A stretch of 64,000 bases of DNA, from positions 195,352,685 through 195,416,684 of the forward strand of contig JAHLJT010000631.1 in the NCBI GenBank assembly GCA_031308135.1, given 5' to 3'. Below are positions 21,951-35,117 of the stretch, one piece after another. The notes beneath the pieces are model-generated. The model saw only the letters and a list, made by a program, of their open reading frames with translations, made no database searches and was not told the origin of the DNA. The translations under genes were made by a program, and so were the position numbers. The stretch's first letter is position 1. Each line of letters begins with the position of its first letter. Origin of the DNA: Acheta domesticus. Its lineage: Eukaryota; Arthropoda; Insecta; Orthoptera; Gryllidae.

Positions 21951-24590
21951 AGATCGGATTCTCACCAGGTCAACTGTCAGGGTGTGAATGCGGATATGTT
22001 TGGAGTGCTTTTCTGATTAAATAGTTATGCTGGTGTTAAATGTCTACTAAGAAGCATGTGGACATTGTTTTAGCATTTTTAGTTTGTAACTGTTTGGGAG
22101 GTCAGTCATTCAAAGTGCTTCAAAAATTGAATGTATACGCATACTCAGATACCGAAATAAACCTGCTCTGGATTTATTCTGATTGGCATTTGTAATGAAT
22201 GGTATTCATGCTGTTCATTATGCATATCCTATTATACCGACTTACATCATTGGTAATACATCAAAATAATATTTTCATTTTCTCTTACTTTACTCTTTAA
22301 TGTCTCTGAGCAGGAAACAGTAAAACTGATTTAGTAAATTGTCTTCTGATTTTTTAAAAGTCGTATTAAATTTAAAATTTCACACACACTGACATTATAA
22401 ATTATTTGGTATTTACCATTTTATTTTAACATCAAATCTTATGGAAACAAATACTTTCATATTTTTGGAACCAAACAAATATTTTTGAATCATTTCCTAA
22501 AACTTAAGTTCAGATTATTTGAATGTTCAAATAAAAAATATTCTTGTCTTACAAAAGTTGAAACTTTCATTCTTACAAATATATTCTTCACGTATTCATT
22601 TACTTAATACAATTCTTCTACCGGCAAAAAAATGTATTAGTAAATCTGAAAGAAGAAAAATGTGAATATAATACCTAAATGAACAAAAAATGTTAAATTT
22701 TTTCTTGAATTATCAAAGAATAGTTTCTTTATTTTACTACTCAGTCACTTTATTCAAAACTGCAAAACAAATATTTTTGAATTACACCGTAAGAAATTTA
22801 CTAGTTAATATTGGTGTTTTATTTCTCGTTTCGAAAGTTTTCCCTAATATTGATCTCCTCTGAACAAGCACATTCTTCTAACACATAAATGATTTGCGTC
22901 CCCCTCGACCACGACCAAATCCTTGGTATACTTTGTGCATGGTCTTAGATTCTGGGGAAGGGAGAAACTCTGCCGCACCGAGACGCGTAAACGATGAGTT
23001 CTGTGAACGTCGGTCAGACATTATTTTGCACTCAAGTGAAGAGCTACCTGAGCGTCTTCAAAAGAGCAAACTTATACGAGTCGTAGACATTAAAGAGATC
23101 TATCTTCACACTAGAAAGAAGTGGATACTTGAACTAGGGTACCTTGGATGGAACATGTCCAAAGGTCCATGATGACGTTTCATTTGAATTTGAAATTTAG
23201 GGTCAACGAATTTCTAATGAAAATGAAAAAGTTTCAACGATGTGGGAATACATTCAAAAGACTCTATTCACAAATAAAATGCAGGGGAGTAAAAGTAATG
23301 TTTTCTCAAAATATTAATATTTCATTCGAGAACATAAAGTGTCGTTGCAATAAAGTATAATTATCAACGAAAGTACTTGTGAAATATCGCGTATACATTA
23401 TATTGTTTAACAAAATGTTTCGTAAATCAGAAAGTTTTACATTTTTTATCTTTTGTAACGTGTCATAAGGAATCAATGTTTTCACATTGATTCTAGATTT
23501 TTCTCTTTCTAAACAGCAAATAAAAAATGTACATTTACTGTTACAATATAACCTTCTACTACGACTCTTTTATTTCTATGTGTTTATTATATATGTATAT
23601 GTATTTACTTGATTATTACCTGAGATTTGATGTGAAACAGAAGAAAAAATTTCAAATTTTGAGTTATCTATGATGAAATATCACCATTGAGAGTAATATA
23701 GAATCTGATTTTTTTTGTTACAGGTAAGGATCAATGCAGACTTTCATTCAAAGGGTTCTCGGCGGAAAATTTAAAAGTAAGTAATAGTTTTCAGAATTAA
23801 AAACATCTGCATAAATACGTATTGCAATAAAGTAATCTATTCTCAGAAAATACATGTTTCTAACCAGCAAAGAGCAAACGTTTTGAAATTACAAAAACAC
23901 CTTTTGAAGTACAATATTTAAAATTCCGTAATTGAAACTGATACAGTTTACAAAAAATTAGAAGTGCAGTACCCACAGATTTTAGAAACATATTCGTATA
24001 TAATGAGTTTCTATATTTCAAAGTATTTTCTTTAATCTGAGAATTGCACTATAATACGCTTGTTTCAAGACTCGTTATTCAGTAAGATAGAATTTCTTTT
24101 CAATCTTAACGCATCTCATTCAATTATTATGTTATTTCTTTGTCAGCTACGCAGAGTTTTAGAAATGTTTACAGACGTTTACTGCAAGGTGAAATGAATA
24201 TTACAGAAATATTTAAAATACATTAAGAACATAAATGACCTGGCATTGATGAACAACAACATCAACAACGCTACAAAATTATTTTGGTTTGATAATTATT
24301 TCATTGAATAAAAGAAAACTTTTCATCCTTTTAGACAATTTTGAAAAGAATATTTGTCCCAGTTATACCATTAAACGTCATTTGGAGAGTAAAATATAAA
24401 ATGGAGCTGGACAATCTATTTAAACACGAAAATACTGTCTACGATTTTAGAGCTTAAGATAAAACGGGATCGGGCAAGCATATAGAATGAAGATGATAGG
24501 TTGCTGAAACAAATCCTAGGATTGCATTCTATATAGCAACCAGGGAAAAGTTAAAGACAAAATAAAGATAGAAGGATTATAAAATATAAT
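21951..24590. other. AT-rich spacer with one unidentified ORF
   Basis: Mostly AT-rich. A 92-codon plus-strand frame at 22,894-23,172 lies in locally GC-richer DNA and contains a stretch of coding-like composition (SEELPERLQKSKLIRVVDIK). I do not recognise it. Confidence 0.4.
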
Positions 24591-26800
24591 AAATGACATT
24601 AAGACAGACCTGCACAACGCCTGCTCCTGCGGCATTCTGCACTTGCGAGCCGGTCGTCTGCCCGTAGCAGCGCCGAAAGTGCAAGTAGTGGGGAGTAGGA
24701 AGCTTTGCGGGGAGGGGAGAAGTCTGACGTAGCACGACGCGGCACGTAGATTGAATGCCTGGGCGTCTAATAATGATCCATGCTTCAAAATTAAATGCCC
24801 ATTTGTTTAAATGGATTATGTCTAGTATTTCAAGTTACCAGGATCATAATTCACTGTTTACGTTCTGTGTACTACGGTATATTCACCTTTGTATCCACCA
24901 CTGTATGTATTTTCATTTTCTAATTTTTTAAAAGAAAATAACATGTTCATTGTGACTCTTAAGCAATATTTTAAAGCAATATATTTAAAATATATGCTTC
25001 TAAATAAGAAAAAAATATTATTTAATTCTATCTAACACAAAATTGCAATTTATTAATTGATTATTCCCCAGGAATGTTATAAACTCCAAATCATAGAAAA
25101 ATGAACAAAATCATGAGAGCAGTCTCTCACATCAAGATTGACATAAAATAGAATATGTGGCATTAACAAGAAGGGTAATGTTTAATAGCACATTTGTGAC
25201 CATTTTCCCCATTATGAAACTGAATAAAAGAGATCAACGAGCAAACTTTTATGACGACATGTTACGGACAATCGTAAGATAATCATGGGTCTTGGTTAAA
25301 TAGAATGCAAAGGGCTTTATATTTTTATATGATCTCGTACAAGACTCTACTCTCTTGTCAGAAATTAGAACAGAAAATAATCATGATTTTTTTAAGAACA
25401 ATATGTTTTTGCTTTGAGAGAACAGTCTTATTCAATTAAACATAGTTAATAAAAATAGTTTATTGCTGACATTATCAAACAAAAACAATTCAGTATGAAA
25501 ATTTTGTGTTTAGCACAACACTAAATTTGTGATTACATCGTAGCAAAGCGAATTACATTATAAGCCCTACAAGCAATTATAATACTTGGTGTCGAAATCT
25601 AATATGTATAATTCGTTGTAGTTTTATATTTCGCCCTGTCATATACCGAGAACAAACATTTGCAATATAATACAAAAGACAATATTACTTGAACTGTATA
25701 TGACTGTCATGTTCTTGCCGATTGCTCTTTACATTTACGCCCCATCTTTCGAATTGCGCATTCTGATTGGTGGTCTCCACTCCTAGATTGGGTCTCATCC
25801 CCACTCTTCATCGATTTTCTCATTTGCACCCGAGTTGCCCGTACGCAGCTCCTGAGGTCAGTGAAAGTGCAAAATGCTATGCAGGTCTGCATTTAGACAA
25901 TGAATATAAATGCAATGTTATAAAGCTAAAGTGAACAACAGAAAATAATGGAAGGCTGAAATTGAACTGGTAGGAATAATCAGAAATTAATGTTGTTGAG
26001 CCAAAAAGATGATGATGTCTGTGTCATAGTTGACGCGTACAACTTTATGTCATCCATGTTTACTAACTGGTAGTACGAATAATACTTTCATTCTTGTTTT
26101 GATCGCAAAACCGTAATCATGTGCCGTAAAAAATACAGTACAAAATATTTATGCGTAAAATAAACCACAGAAAATTAATGAAACTTCTTTACTTAGCGTT
26201 TAATAGGTATGGCATTATGTTCTGTGGTTTGAGTTGTTTTTAAAAGAAGTTAAGTTCCCTAGGTGGTTCTTACAGGTTCTAGGACAACAGAAGAATTGTC
26301 TTTGTAAAGCCAAAGTATTTCAAGTAACCAATCATGGAAATACGGATTTCTGAAAATCCATAAACGGCATTTACAGATTCATATTCATTTTAGACGCCGG
26401 ATTACATCTTCCGAGTCGATTATTAAATACCTACTCTTTACAATCTTTTTATCCCTTACTTCAATCTTCTTGCATTTCCGACAGAATTCCGTTTTTTCAC
26501 AACAGGGACTAATCATTTTGCAAATGGCATGACTTGATGATCCTACGCAGTATTAGACGACATGTAATTAAACAGTATTTAGGTGGGTTCTGAATGTTTG
26601 GGTATTAGATAGGTGATGGCATGTGTAAGATTTCTTGACAGTTTACTTGGCTTTTAATGACAGGGTTTTATCATCTCTGCTCATCGTATGTGAACATAGT
26701 GGAATCGTTTGTCCCAGAAATTCTGGATTCTATGAAGCCCAAGAGCTCTCTAATTGAATATGCTATTTAATACATTGCTGATATCGTGGGTGGTGTTCTT
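24591..26800. other. AT-rich spacer with two small GC patches
   Basis: GC-richer patches at 24,605-24,770 and 25,720-25,880 share CAGACCTGCA and GCATT.TGCACTT words in inverted orientation. Otherwise nothing was recognised. Confidence 0.4.
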
Positions 26801-27049
26801 TATGAAACTGACACGGTTACGGATTAAGTTGGTTCATACTGCCACCGCCCATTGAGATCGGTCAAACGGTTGATTGGGAATTGCATTTAACTGAAGTGCC
26901 ATCTTGTTAAAATGAACAATATAAAATCTTTCTCCATAAAAAAACAAGATGTGCCAAGTTTCATTGAGATCGGTCTAACGGTGTCGGAATTTATTGATCT
27001 AAAAGAAACCAAAATCCATGTATATGCCTGTATACATGTAAATGAAGTT
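26801..27049 (+). repeat. TE-like segment with repeated CATTGAGATCGGT motif
   Basis: CATTGAGATCGGTCAAACGG occurs near 26,850 and again with one change near 26,960. Phrases of this kind are common in insect interspersed repeats. It adjoins family B copy 2. Confidence 0.4.
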
Positions 27050-27262
27050 TAGTTGTCATTTTTGTTAAAAACCCTGAGTTTTTTCGAAAAAATGCAAAAG
27101 TTCAACATTTTTTTCGGTGTTTCTCTACAATAAAATATTAAAGATAGAGATTGTTTCCCCTTCATGAAATCTGTTCCTTAAAGATAGATTTTGAAATAAG
27201 ATCATGTGCAATTTTTCGAAAATACGGCCGAAAAATACACGCTGTTTTAGCACCACTTGTTT
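27050..27262 (+). repeat. Dispersed repeat family B, copy 2 (3' part)
   Basis: Matches the 3' blocks of the 9.18-kb copy: TTTTGTTAAAAACCCTGAG, TTTTTTTCGGTG, TGTTCCTTAAAGATAGATTTT and CTGTTTTAGCACCAC. Confidence 0.8.
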
Positions 27263-28504
27263 TAACTTACGGAGAAGTCAAGACGAGTCATATGCATTAC
27301 AATCAGACTAAATTCAAACGACATAAACAAAATAGAACTGAAGTAATGACATCAATGCTTCAGACTTTTGAATTTTAATAGTCGCCAAACACAACTCTAG
27401 TGTGTATTCTCAAGACATATTGACATTTTAATAATTAATCTACAAAGGTTTTTTCTTAAATGTTAACTGGAGAGGGAAAATATTAAAAAGTCTAAATAAA
27501 AATACCCTTAATTGCTTAACAGGAAAAAAATACAGACTTTTAGAATTAGTAATTGTAAAAGGAAACAAAACCAGTGACAAGAACTTGCGTTATAAGCATG
27601 AATTTTAATATTGAGCAAATGACTGAGAGAAAGATTGTATGACTAATTATTGAGAAACAGTAGTGTGTGAAAAAATAAATAAAGTGATTTCAAAGGAAAT
27701 AAGTTGTTAGAATTTATATGAAAACTCCTGAAAATACGTCAGTATAATCCAAAACAATAGTTTAGGCGACCAAAGTTGTTGGATTAAACAAGTTTTGAAG
27801 ATATTACTGAATTGAGCTCAGTTAATTACGGTTAGTGGAGAAAATAGATACACGAGTGGAATTGGCAACGACGAGGAGTCTGGCAACGAAGAGAGCAGCA
27901 AAAGCGGAAACCATTTCAGACGTTGTTAAGTCGGGAGGCGGAGCTAGGGAGTGGTAGGGCCAGAGGCTAAATGGCTGGGCAAAATGGTCGTGGCAGAGGT
28001 AATCGCACGACGCCGCAGGAAACGTGCCAGCCTGTAGCATGTCACGCCTTCCCAGTTGAAGCCTATTTTCTGTTTGGATGTTGTAATGAACGATAATCCT
28101 CCCTTTGTAGTATGTACGAAAGTAAATGACTTATTCTCTCTCTTTCTCTCTCCCTCTCTATTACTTACTTCATGAGCCTTTCTCTGTCTTCATTAACAAA
28201 ATGTTGAAAAATAAGTTGTATTTAAAATAACCACCTTTAATATTTTATTCCAACTATTACGTTTTTAAATTGTTTTAAAAGTAATTGGATGTTATATTTT
28301 TATATTGTTATTATTTTCTCACTTTCTACTTACGGAATATTACATATGGAAAGTTATATAATGCTCCTGCAAAAAACTGCGTTTTTCTGATAGAATACGT
28401 TTTGAAAGTCCCTAATATCGGAAAAGTTGATAATTATTATTCTTATACTAGTCCTTCCGTCGTTATGTTTCTGATTTTTTGTATCTATCTGATAACCGTT
28501 TTTA
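27263..28504. other. AT-rich spacer with a GC-richer patch and TC microsatellite
   Basis: The patch at 27,825-28,050 has two TGGCAACGA words and two ATGG blocks (AAATGGCTGGGCAAAATGG), reminiscent of YY1/Pho half-sites. A (TC)n tract lies at 28,133-28,165. No gene recognised. Confidence 0.4.
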
Positions 28505-28935
28505 AACAATGCTAGCGGCTAAACCAGAGACAGAAGTTTTACCAAAACTGATAATCTTTGATCCATCTGGCTGATGGCACTGCCCTTTGAATTTGGAACG
28601 TATATTTTAACTTTTGAGGGTACTTTGCACAAAACTTCAAGTTTCATTTTGAAAGTTTTTTGAAAAATGAGTCCAATTTTTTTCCTGCGACCATGCAAAA
28701 TATTCTTATGAAAATACACTAGTTAAAATATCTGGATTTTTGAAAGTCGCAAACATTTTTTTCGGCGTCTTCGTACAATAATAATATATAAGATACATTG
28801 TTGTCTTTAAAGGAATACGTTTCAAAAAATTAGATTGTTAGATGTAATGATGCACATTTTTTTAAAAAATATGGGTATTTTTGAGTAATTTTACGAAAAA
28901 TAAAGAAAATTTTAAAATAAGATTTTCTCAAAAAG
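28505..28935 (+). repeat. Dispersed repeat family B, copy 3
   Basis: Begins at the block after the TCTG tract (GCTAGCGGCTAAACCAG) and follows the family order to TGAGTAATTTTACG. The 5' half and microsatellite are absent. Confidence 0.82.
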
Positions 28936-29339
28936 AGATTCAATTTTTGTCTTTAAATTGTTTTTAGGGATAGTGCAAAGTACGCTAATAATAATAATAT
29001 CGCAGGTCTCTTCCGTTGAAGTTTCCAAATTCTTGAAAAGGGAAAAATTTACAAATAATATGAGAATGTATGTGATTTTGTTGCACCACTAGTTTAATCT
29101 TGTATGATTTCAGTTCCATTCGATGCTTTTGGCTAATCCATTGGCTAAAACCCATAATTCTTTCACGTTAGTCGTTTTAAATCGCATCTTCTATGAATCC
29201 TTAAATCGCATGTATCGAATTTTCAAAATATAACAACTATATAATGAATTTAATTTACAAAATTTAATATCATTAATCAAAATTCAATCTTAACTATACA
29301 CCTCAGTTGAAGTACCAAATTACAATTTGTGCTGTATTT
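28936..29339. other. AT-rich spacer, possibly outer repeat sequence
   Basis: TTGTTGCACCACTAGTTT at about 29,080 resembles the family B 3' end. Otherwise nothing was recognised. Confidence 0.35.
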
Positions 29340-30240
29340 TGTAAGGATGTTTTATAGTTTACTTAGCAGAAAGAGAAATCATTGCAATTGCTTTTTACAG
29401 AAAAACTTGTGGCCGGGCCTTGGTAACAGAAAAGTGGTTAAATCTTCTTCCTATGTAGTAACTTACTTTCTGTAAGATATTGTGTAATCAGAGTACATGT
29501 TTTATGGGTTCTTCATGCCGAAAAATCATTTGACGGTGGAATGTCCGTCCGTCTCTGGCCAACGCTAGTGCCTAACCCGTTCAAACGATTTTCTCCTTAA
29601 TTGATATTCCCGAGCCAATCTAAACGAACTCAAAGCTCTGCGCGTTTGAAACGGATATTAGGATTTTAAGGGGTATTTTACATAAAAGCCTTTACAACAT
29701 TTTCAAACTTTTCTCAAAATGTCTCTAAACATTTGGATTAAACTTTGTTCTCTGATAGCGTGAAGGATGCTTAAAAGAATAGCCTAGCTCTCATGTTCAC
29801 CGATAACATTGACTTTTCGAAAATTCCAAAAGTCCAATTTTTTTCGGTGTCTTCCTACAACCAAAATATTAAAGATATAAATTTCTTTAATAATTTTTTG
29901 TTCAATGAATAATATACCGTGTACTATTTTTCGGAAATATGAGACGTTTCCGAAATAAGTTTTTATTATCTTTCGAGAAATATAGTTTTTTATTTTTTTA
30001 TTTTATCATACAAGAACTTTCTCGAAAATGTCTCCAATTTCCTTTTAATTTTCTCCTCGTATGTACCAAAGTACGGTAAAAAATTCTTGCTGGTTCGAGT
30101 TTCGGCCAACTACTTTCGAAAATTGCAAAAAAATTGTTATACTGCAAAAGTACTCAAATATTTAAAATAGGTCGTGTACACTTCTTTTAAAAACGAGTAA
30201 CTTTTGCATAATTTCTTGTTGAAGTTAATACAGTTAACTA
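29340..30240 (+). repeat. Dispersed repeat family B, copy 4
   Basis: Long copy with the GGGCCTTGGTAACAG, TTATGGGTTCTTCATGCCG and GTCCGTCCGTCTC blocks, then GATATTAGGATTTTAAGGGG, CTTTTCGAAAATTCC and TTTTTTTCGGTG. The TCTG tract is reduced to a few units. A SINE lies just downstream. Confidence 0.85.
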
Positions 30241-30288
30241 AAAAGACTTTTCTCCATATCTACATAATTTTTTTTAAGTTTACTAATA

Positions 30289-30852
30289 AAGACCGGAAGA
30301 GATGGCTCAATGCATCAACCTGATGTCGCTGCAGTCCCTCTGACCGGGAGGTCCTAGGTTCGAGTCCCGACGGCGGCAGGATTTTCGACACTAGCTTGTC
30401 AGTTAGGTCGAATTCAATCGCTGTCTGGAGGAGAATTCTAGCGTCCGGCTGCTCTGATCGGTAGTTTTCCGTGGTTTCTCTGATCAACACCAGACGAATG
30501 CCGGAGCGGTACCATAACAAACGGGCCACGGACCGCGCGCGACCTTTCCTTCCCTTTCCTTGTCCTATACTCTCCTCTTACTCACACACTTACACTAACA
30601 TGCACTATACCACACATGCCGGGAGACCGGCCGGGAGCTTACAGCTTGTCCCGGTTGGGGCGGTGCCTCTTTGGTGGGAGATAACTGGTTGAGGGGAAAA
30701 GCCCGCTAAATGATGGTAGGTCGGCGACAGATCTTGCTATCCGGCGGGGAAAAGATCATCGCCACCTCCCGGGAAAAACACATACTACTCTTACGGGACT
30801 AATGATCTAAGTAGTTGACGCGCCCGGAAACACGAATCAATCAATCAATCGA
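30289..30852 (+). mobile_element. tRNA-derived SINE family A, full-length copy 4 (best reference copy)
   Basis: About 564 bp. The A box TGGCTCAATGC is at 30,303-30,313 and a perfect B box GGTTCGAGTCC at 30,357-30,367, 54 bp apart. This is the internal pol III promoter of a tRNA-derived SINE. Diagnostic blocks follow: GAGAATTCTAGCG, CTGCTCTGATCGGTAG, GTGGTTTCTCTGATCAACAC, ACACATGCCGGGAGACCGG, GTAGGTCGGCG and GTAGTTGACGCGCCCGGAA. The 3' end is four to five AATC units. The family lacks any ORF of note and must borrow a LINE reverse transcriptase; the (AATC)n tail points to a partner with a microsatellite-type 3' end. Confidence 0.95.
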
Positions 30853-32540
30853 GTAAATGACGCTTTAAAATGGCGCAAATTTGATTTTGGTTGCACTCTT
30901 TTTTTTTAAATTGCAAAAGTGAAAAATATGAGAAAGTGTGTGCAGTTGTAGCACCACACACACGATTTTACATGTCTCTGATTAGGCTTTTTGTGAATAT
31001 TACACACTTTCTGGTGTAGTTGTACCATTTTAAGTATTTTACTAAACATTTTCTAAATAATATATTAACGGATTACATTACGAAATCAAAAAATATGTGG
31101 AAGCATTCGATAGAAACATAATCTACCAGAATACTTTTAAACTTTGAAAGGAATATCTGTTTGTAAGTTAAGAGGATTTGTGAAATCTGCATTCAATGGA
31201 GAATGTAACTGCTTCAAAAAAACTGTGGTGTTAATGAGATATGATTTCGATACGGATTACAGCTCTCAGCGAGAGTTTTATATTTTACGGTTTTTGATAC
31301 AACTTCAATCGTTACATAGCATACAAACGTCCAAAAGGATTTAAACACATAGTATTAATTCAACATAAATTTATTGAGTGGTTGGACAGTGCGAAAGCAG
31401 CAACAGCTGCCAGAGCAGAATGAAACAAAGTGCTACAAATTTACATTAACAGTTCGTGTAACATTAACAGAACTCTCGAATGGATTAGGTGACGGCGACA
31501 GACGCGTCTGCAGAATGATGCAGATAAAACAGGAAGTGGTCAAATTCCCGGTAACCAGCATGCACCCTACGCAACATAAAACCACTGCAAACGGAGCCTA
31601 ATAGGAAACTAAAGCGGCCGTAATGGACTCGCGTATGAAATGTTATCGCTTAATTTAACTGAATAGGAAGCCACATGAAACACCACAAATATAACAATAT
31701 TGGGATTAATAACACACCTTTAATCATCTATTTGCACTAGAATGCGAGATACCATTTCGGTTCATTTACAGGACATCAAGAGTATCGGAAAATATTGTTT
31801 GGCAACGTTCAGATTTAGACCAAATGTAACGTAGGGTAATGTATTGTTCTTTAATTAACTGACTAGTCTTAGTAACATGTACTGTGAGAGAAATTTTACA
31901 TATATAACGCGCATATATTTTTATATTCTGATGTTATGCTTCCTTACATGTTATCATAAAAAATTGAAATTAATGAATCAGATAATACACTTATTCTTTG
32001 ATCAGTGATTTTTGTCACTGTGTATATACTTTTTGTCACTTTATATATAGAAGTGACAAATTGACATGTTTGTTTCTGCAACATGTTTAATTCAGAATTG
32101 TTTCTCAAACAATTTCTTTTTGGTTGCCTTTCAGTTCATTGTGTACATATATTAACATGTTCAACACTAATTTGTAATATTGTAACCCAATTTGTACGAT
32201 AACGAACATTTCTCATCAACAAGGAAAATAAAATATATTCATTTTACAAAATTGAAAGTTTAAAGTAATGAGAATGATGTAACGAAATGGAGGATATTCA
32301 CGTTGTAAACATACCTATTATGAACCAGACTGCAATGCATCTTAAATTCAAGTAAATTTGTTAGTATAATTTCAAGTAGGCGAATCAGGATTCAAACAAG
32401 ATCAGAAGCCTTTTTAGGAGATTTGAGGGACGTCTACTCAGTAAATATCAAGCAGTTTACTTTTATAACCAATTCAATCCAAATTTAGTGAGTAACCTCA
32501 CCACAAAAATCTTCGATTAGACACAAAATGAAACTCAATA
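30853..32540. other. AT-rich spacer with GC-richer patch at 31,370-31,640
   Basis: The patch has balanced composition and a GCGGCCGTAATGG block near 31,612. It could be a regulatory element or an old repeat. The 75-codon frame at 31,374-31,601 has no recognisable domain. Confidence 0.4.
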
Positions 32541-32565
32541 ATAATTATTATTATTATTATTATAA
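32541..32565. repeat. (ATT)n microsatellite
   Basis: AATAATAATTATTATTATTATT-like run. Confidence 0.85.
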
Positions 32566-33629
32566 TTGGTGTAAATGGCGTTAATTTATAAGGCAACAAT
32601 AATCCACCTATACTTTGCCAAGCAACGCAGTACTTCATTCAGCAATGACTTCATTCGAAACCAGTCAATGCTTAATGAGTTGAAGAGTAACGCCACAACA
32701 GTAATGAACCTCTTGGAATCGCAATGGAAATATAATGCATTCGCTGTAGTTGCGGAGTCAGTGGATAGGGGAACTGAGCAGAGAATGGAAAGGACAAGAA
32801 GGAACATCGACAGAGATGAAAGAGAATATGGACTTTTCGATTGGTATGCTAACGAAGCAGGATTGAAACTAACCAGATTGGCGAGGATTTAGAAACAGTT
32901 CAGTAATGGAATGATAAAGAGGATGTAAAGACGTTCAAACTCGTTGTTCCATGAGGTAAATCTAAAAAGAATTATCCACTTTTTTGCCATCTGGGGTCTA
33001 ATTTACATTACAAATTTTTCTTCCGAAAAATCACTGTTTTTTATGCAACATTACAACGCTTTCTTGATACTACATATGAAGTATGTTAAAATGGAAAAAT
33101 AAGAGACAATGAATATATCATACTTAGTTGAAGAAAATGGAGGGGAACAAACAAAAGCAGGGATGTTGTGAAGGTGGTATTTTTGTGCTGAAATGGAAGC
33201 GGCGAAAGTGGTGGGTAGTTGGATGACTTGGGAACGTTGGAAACGAGAGGAAACTAATGAATGCAATATTGGGAAAGGAAACGTAGACACAGACGATCTA
33301 AACCGCGGAACTAACGATGCTGTAAAGAGGCAGGGGCATAGGAACTTACAGAGAACCCGACTAAACGAGAGAAATGAAACTATGGACAGAAAGGAGAATT
33401 TGCAAGGATTATTTTGACGTGAAAACATCTCTAATTGAATAATAGTGTTATCAAATGGGAGTAGCAATGCAGCGACTTCTTGTAAATTAAATGTGTCTGG
33501 TTGTATCAACTTTTATGATCATTCTCATAAATATTGTTCATGTCACATCCCTGGAGATGAAGGGGATCTCCACCACTGAAACATAATATTAGACGCCTAA
33601 ATACAAGTCATCTTGCAGGAGACTAACAA
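32566..33629. other. Spacer with unassigned ORFs
   Basis: Frames at 32,575-32,892 (plus, 105 codons) and 33,051-33,509 (minus, 152 codons) have mixed composition. I recognise no domain, splice context or homologue. Confidence 0.4.
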
Positions 33630-33790
33630 GGCACCATCAGCATTCCACAACCCTAGCCGATAGAATTTCTAAGCTCCCGACCGGTCTCCTGACGTGTGTG
33701 GCAGTGCATGGGAGAGGAAGGGAGAAGGATGAGGACTGAAAGGAAGGACGAGGTCAGTTGCCAGTTTGTTTCGGTACCATTCCAGAATTC
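33630..33790 (-). mobile_element. SINE family A fragment (copy 5)
   Basis: CTCCCGACCGGTCTCC, TGTGTGGCAGTGCA, AGGAAGGGAGAAGG and GGTACCATTCC match the minus strand of the SINE middle region. Both ends are missing. It lies head to head with the next copy. Confidence 0.7.
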
Positions 33791-33810
33791 AGTTGTTATT
33801 GATAAGGGAA

Positions 33811-34284
33811 ACTACTCGGAGAGGTGGTTCAGGCCATCAACTGATGTCTCTTTAGTGCCTCTGACCGGGAAGTCCTACTTGCGAGATCCAACGTTTGCAG
33901 TATCTTCGACATTAGCTAAAAAGTTATGTCGAATTCAGTCGCTGTCTGGGGGAGAATTCTAACGGAAGATTGCTTTGACCGGTAGTTTTACCTGGTTTCT
34001 CCGATCAGCAGAGCAGTACCCCAATAAAAGGACCACGGACCGCACGCGGTTTTTATTTCCTCTTCCTTGTCCTATCCTCACCCCTTACACACACACATAC
34101 ACACTAATAAGCACTGCATTACCACACATGCCGGGAGACCGGTCGGGACCTTAGAGCTTGTTCCGTACGAGCCGGTACTCCGCTAGTTGGGAAATACCTC
34201 ATTAGGGAAAACCCTACTAGCGGACGGTAGGTAGGTAGGCGCCGAATATCACCATCTAGTGGGGAAAGATTAGCGTCACTTAAT
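33811..34284 (+). mobile_element. SINE family A copy 6, 5' part, interrupted by a DNA transposon
   Basis: The head at 33,811 (GGAGAGGTGGTTCAGGCCATC) and the body match the family to GGGAAAGATTAGCG, where a transposon interrupts it. The remaining tail resumes at 35,714. The B box is degraded (CTTGCGAGATCC). Confidence 0.88.
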
Positions 34285-34724
34285 GTGAGACGGTAGGCCC
34301 TATCCCATCAATGTTAAAACGAGCAACTTTGTGACCCATTTTCTCAGAAACTACTGAATAAATTTTAATGGATTTTGCACTACTTATTAAGAGGTATATG
34401 AAGAGATTACTGATCCTCAGTTAAGTTGTTATCTCTTTTCTGAAGCGATTTATATATTTTTTTCCAAAAAACGTATTTTATTCTCAAGAAAATGTGCAAA
34501 AAAATCCTAACACATGGACTAGAGAAGTAATAATCACGATTGAGGATCCACATTCTTAGTATAACGTGGTTTATCATCAGTAAAAATTTCATGCAAATAG
34601 CGTTAATAGTTTCGGAGATAATGGGGCAAACGTTTGCAAATTTTAACTTCTGAGAAAATGGCACTCAAAGTTTTCAGAGAAGCATATGTTAGGAAAACGT
34701 AGAATATTTTTCACTAGAGAGTAA

Positions 34725-34913
34725 CTACAGACAGCCTACATCATAATAACAGGTTTCACTATCTTTTAGACCAGCCTGAGTTTTTCTTTTCTTCTTTCTT
34801 GCCTCCTTTGGCATTTGTTGGTCATCATATTTTGCCTTCGCAATGCGTAATCTGTCGAGTTCTCTACAGATATCAGCATGAGTTTTTCCATGTGACACAC
34901 TTAATTTTTTCAT
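34725..34913 (-). pseudogene. C-terminal remnant of transposase
   Basis: A 62-codon frame, basic and helical (LSVSHGKTHADICRELDRLR, then KEARKKKRKTQ), ends YYDVGCL. From memory, a GK..(x)..LD..RI..A segment followed by a KKRR-rich stretch and a short aromatic tail is how a common family of animal TE transposases ends. The catalytic core that should precede it is absent. The family resemblance is moderate and unverified. Confidence 0.5.
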
Positions 34914-35117
34914 AAATTCTCATACGGCACAATTTCTATAGTTATTTATTACAACAGTCTCAGACACTCCCTAATTGTAAAGTTCTGATACCAACAAAAA
35001 GATATTTTGGTATTCTTATACAAATGGTGTTCTTGAATGCCTCACATTCTGTATTTTGCCATGTAGCCATCTTCTGAAAAGTTATGTCTTCACTTGTATT
35101 ATTTTCAACTTCTGTAT

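Noticed and set aside
24605..25890. Possible TIR pair (CAGACCTGCA inverted, 1.3 kb apart)
   Set aside because: Only 10-12 bp of clean match, expected by chance in a window this size; no target duplication seen.
30303..30367. Functional tRNA gene at the SINE A/B boxes
   Set aside because: The same head recurs in about ten copies with a shared 500-bp body, so it is a SINE promoter.
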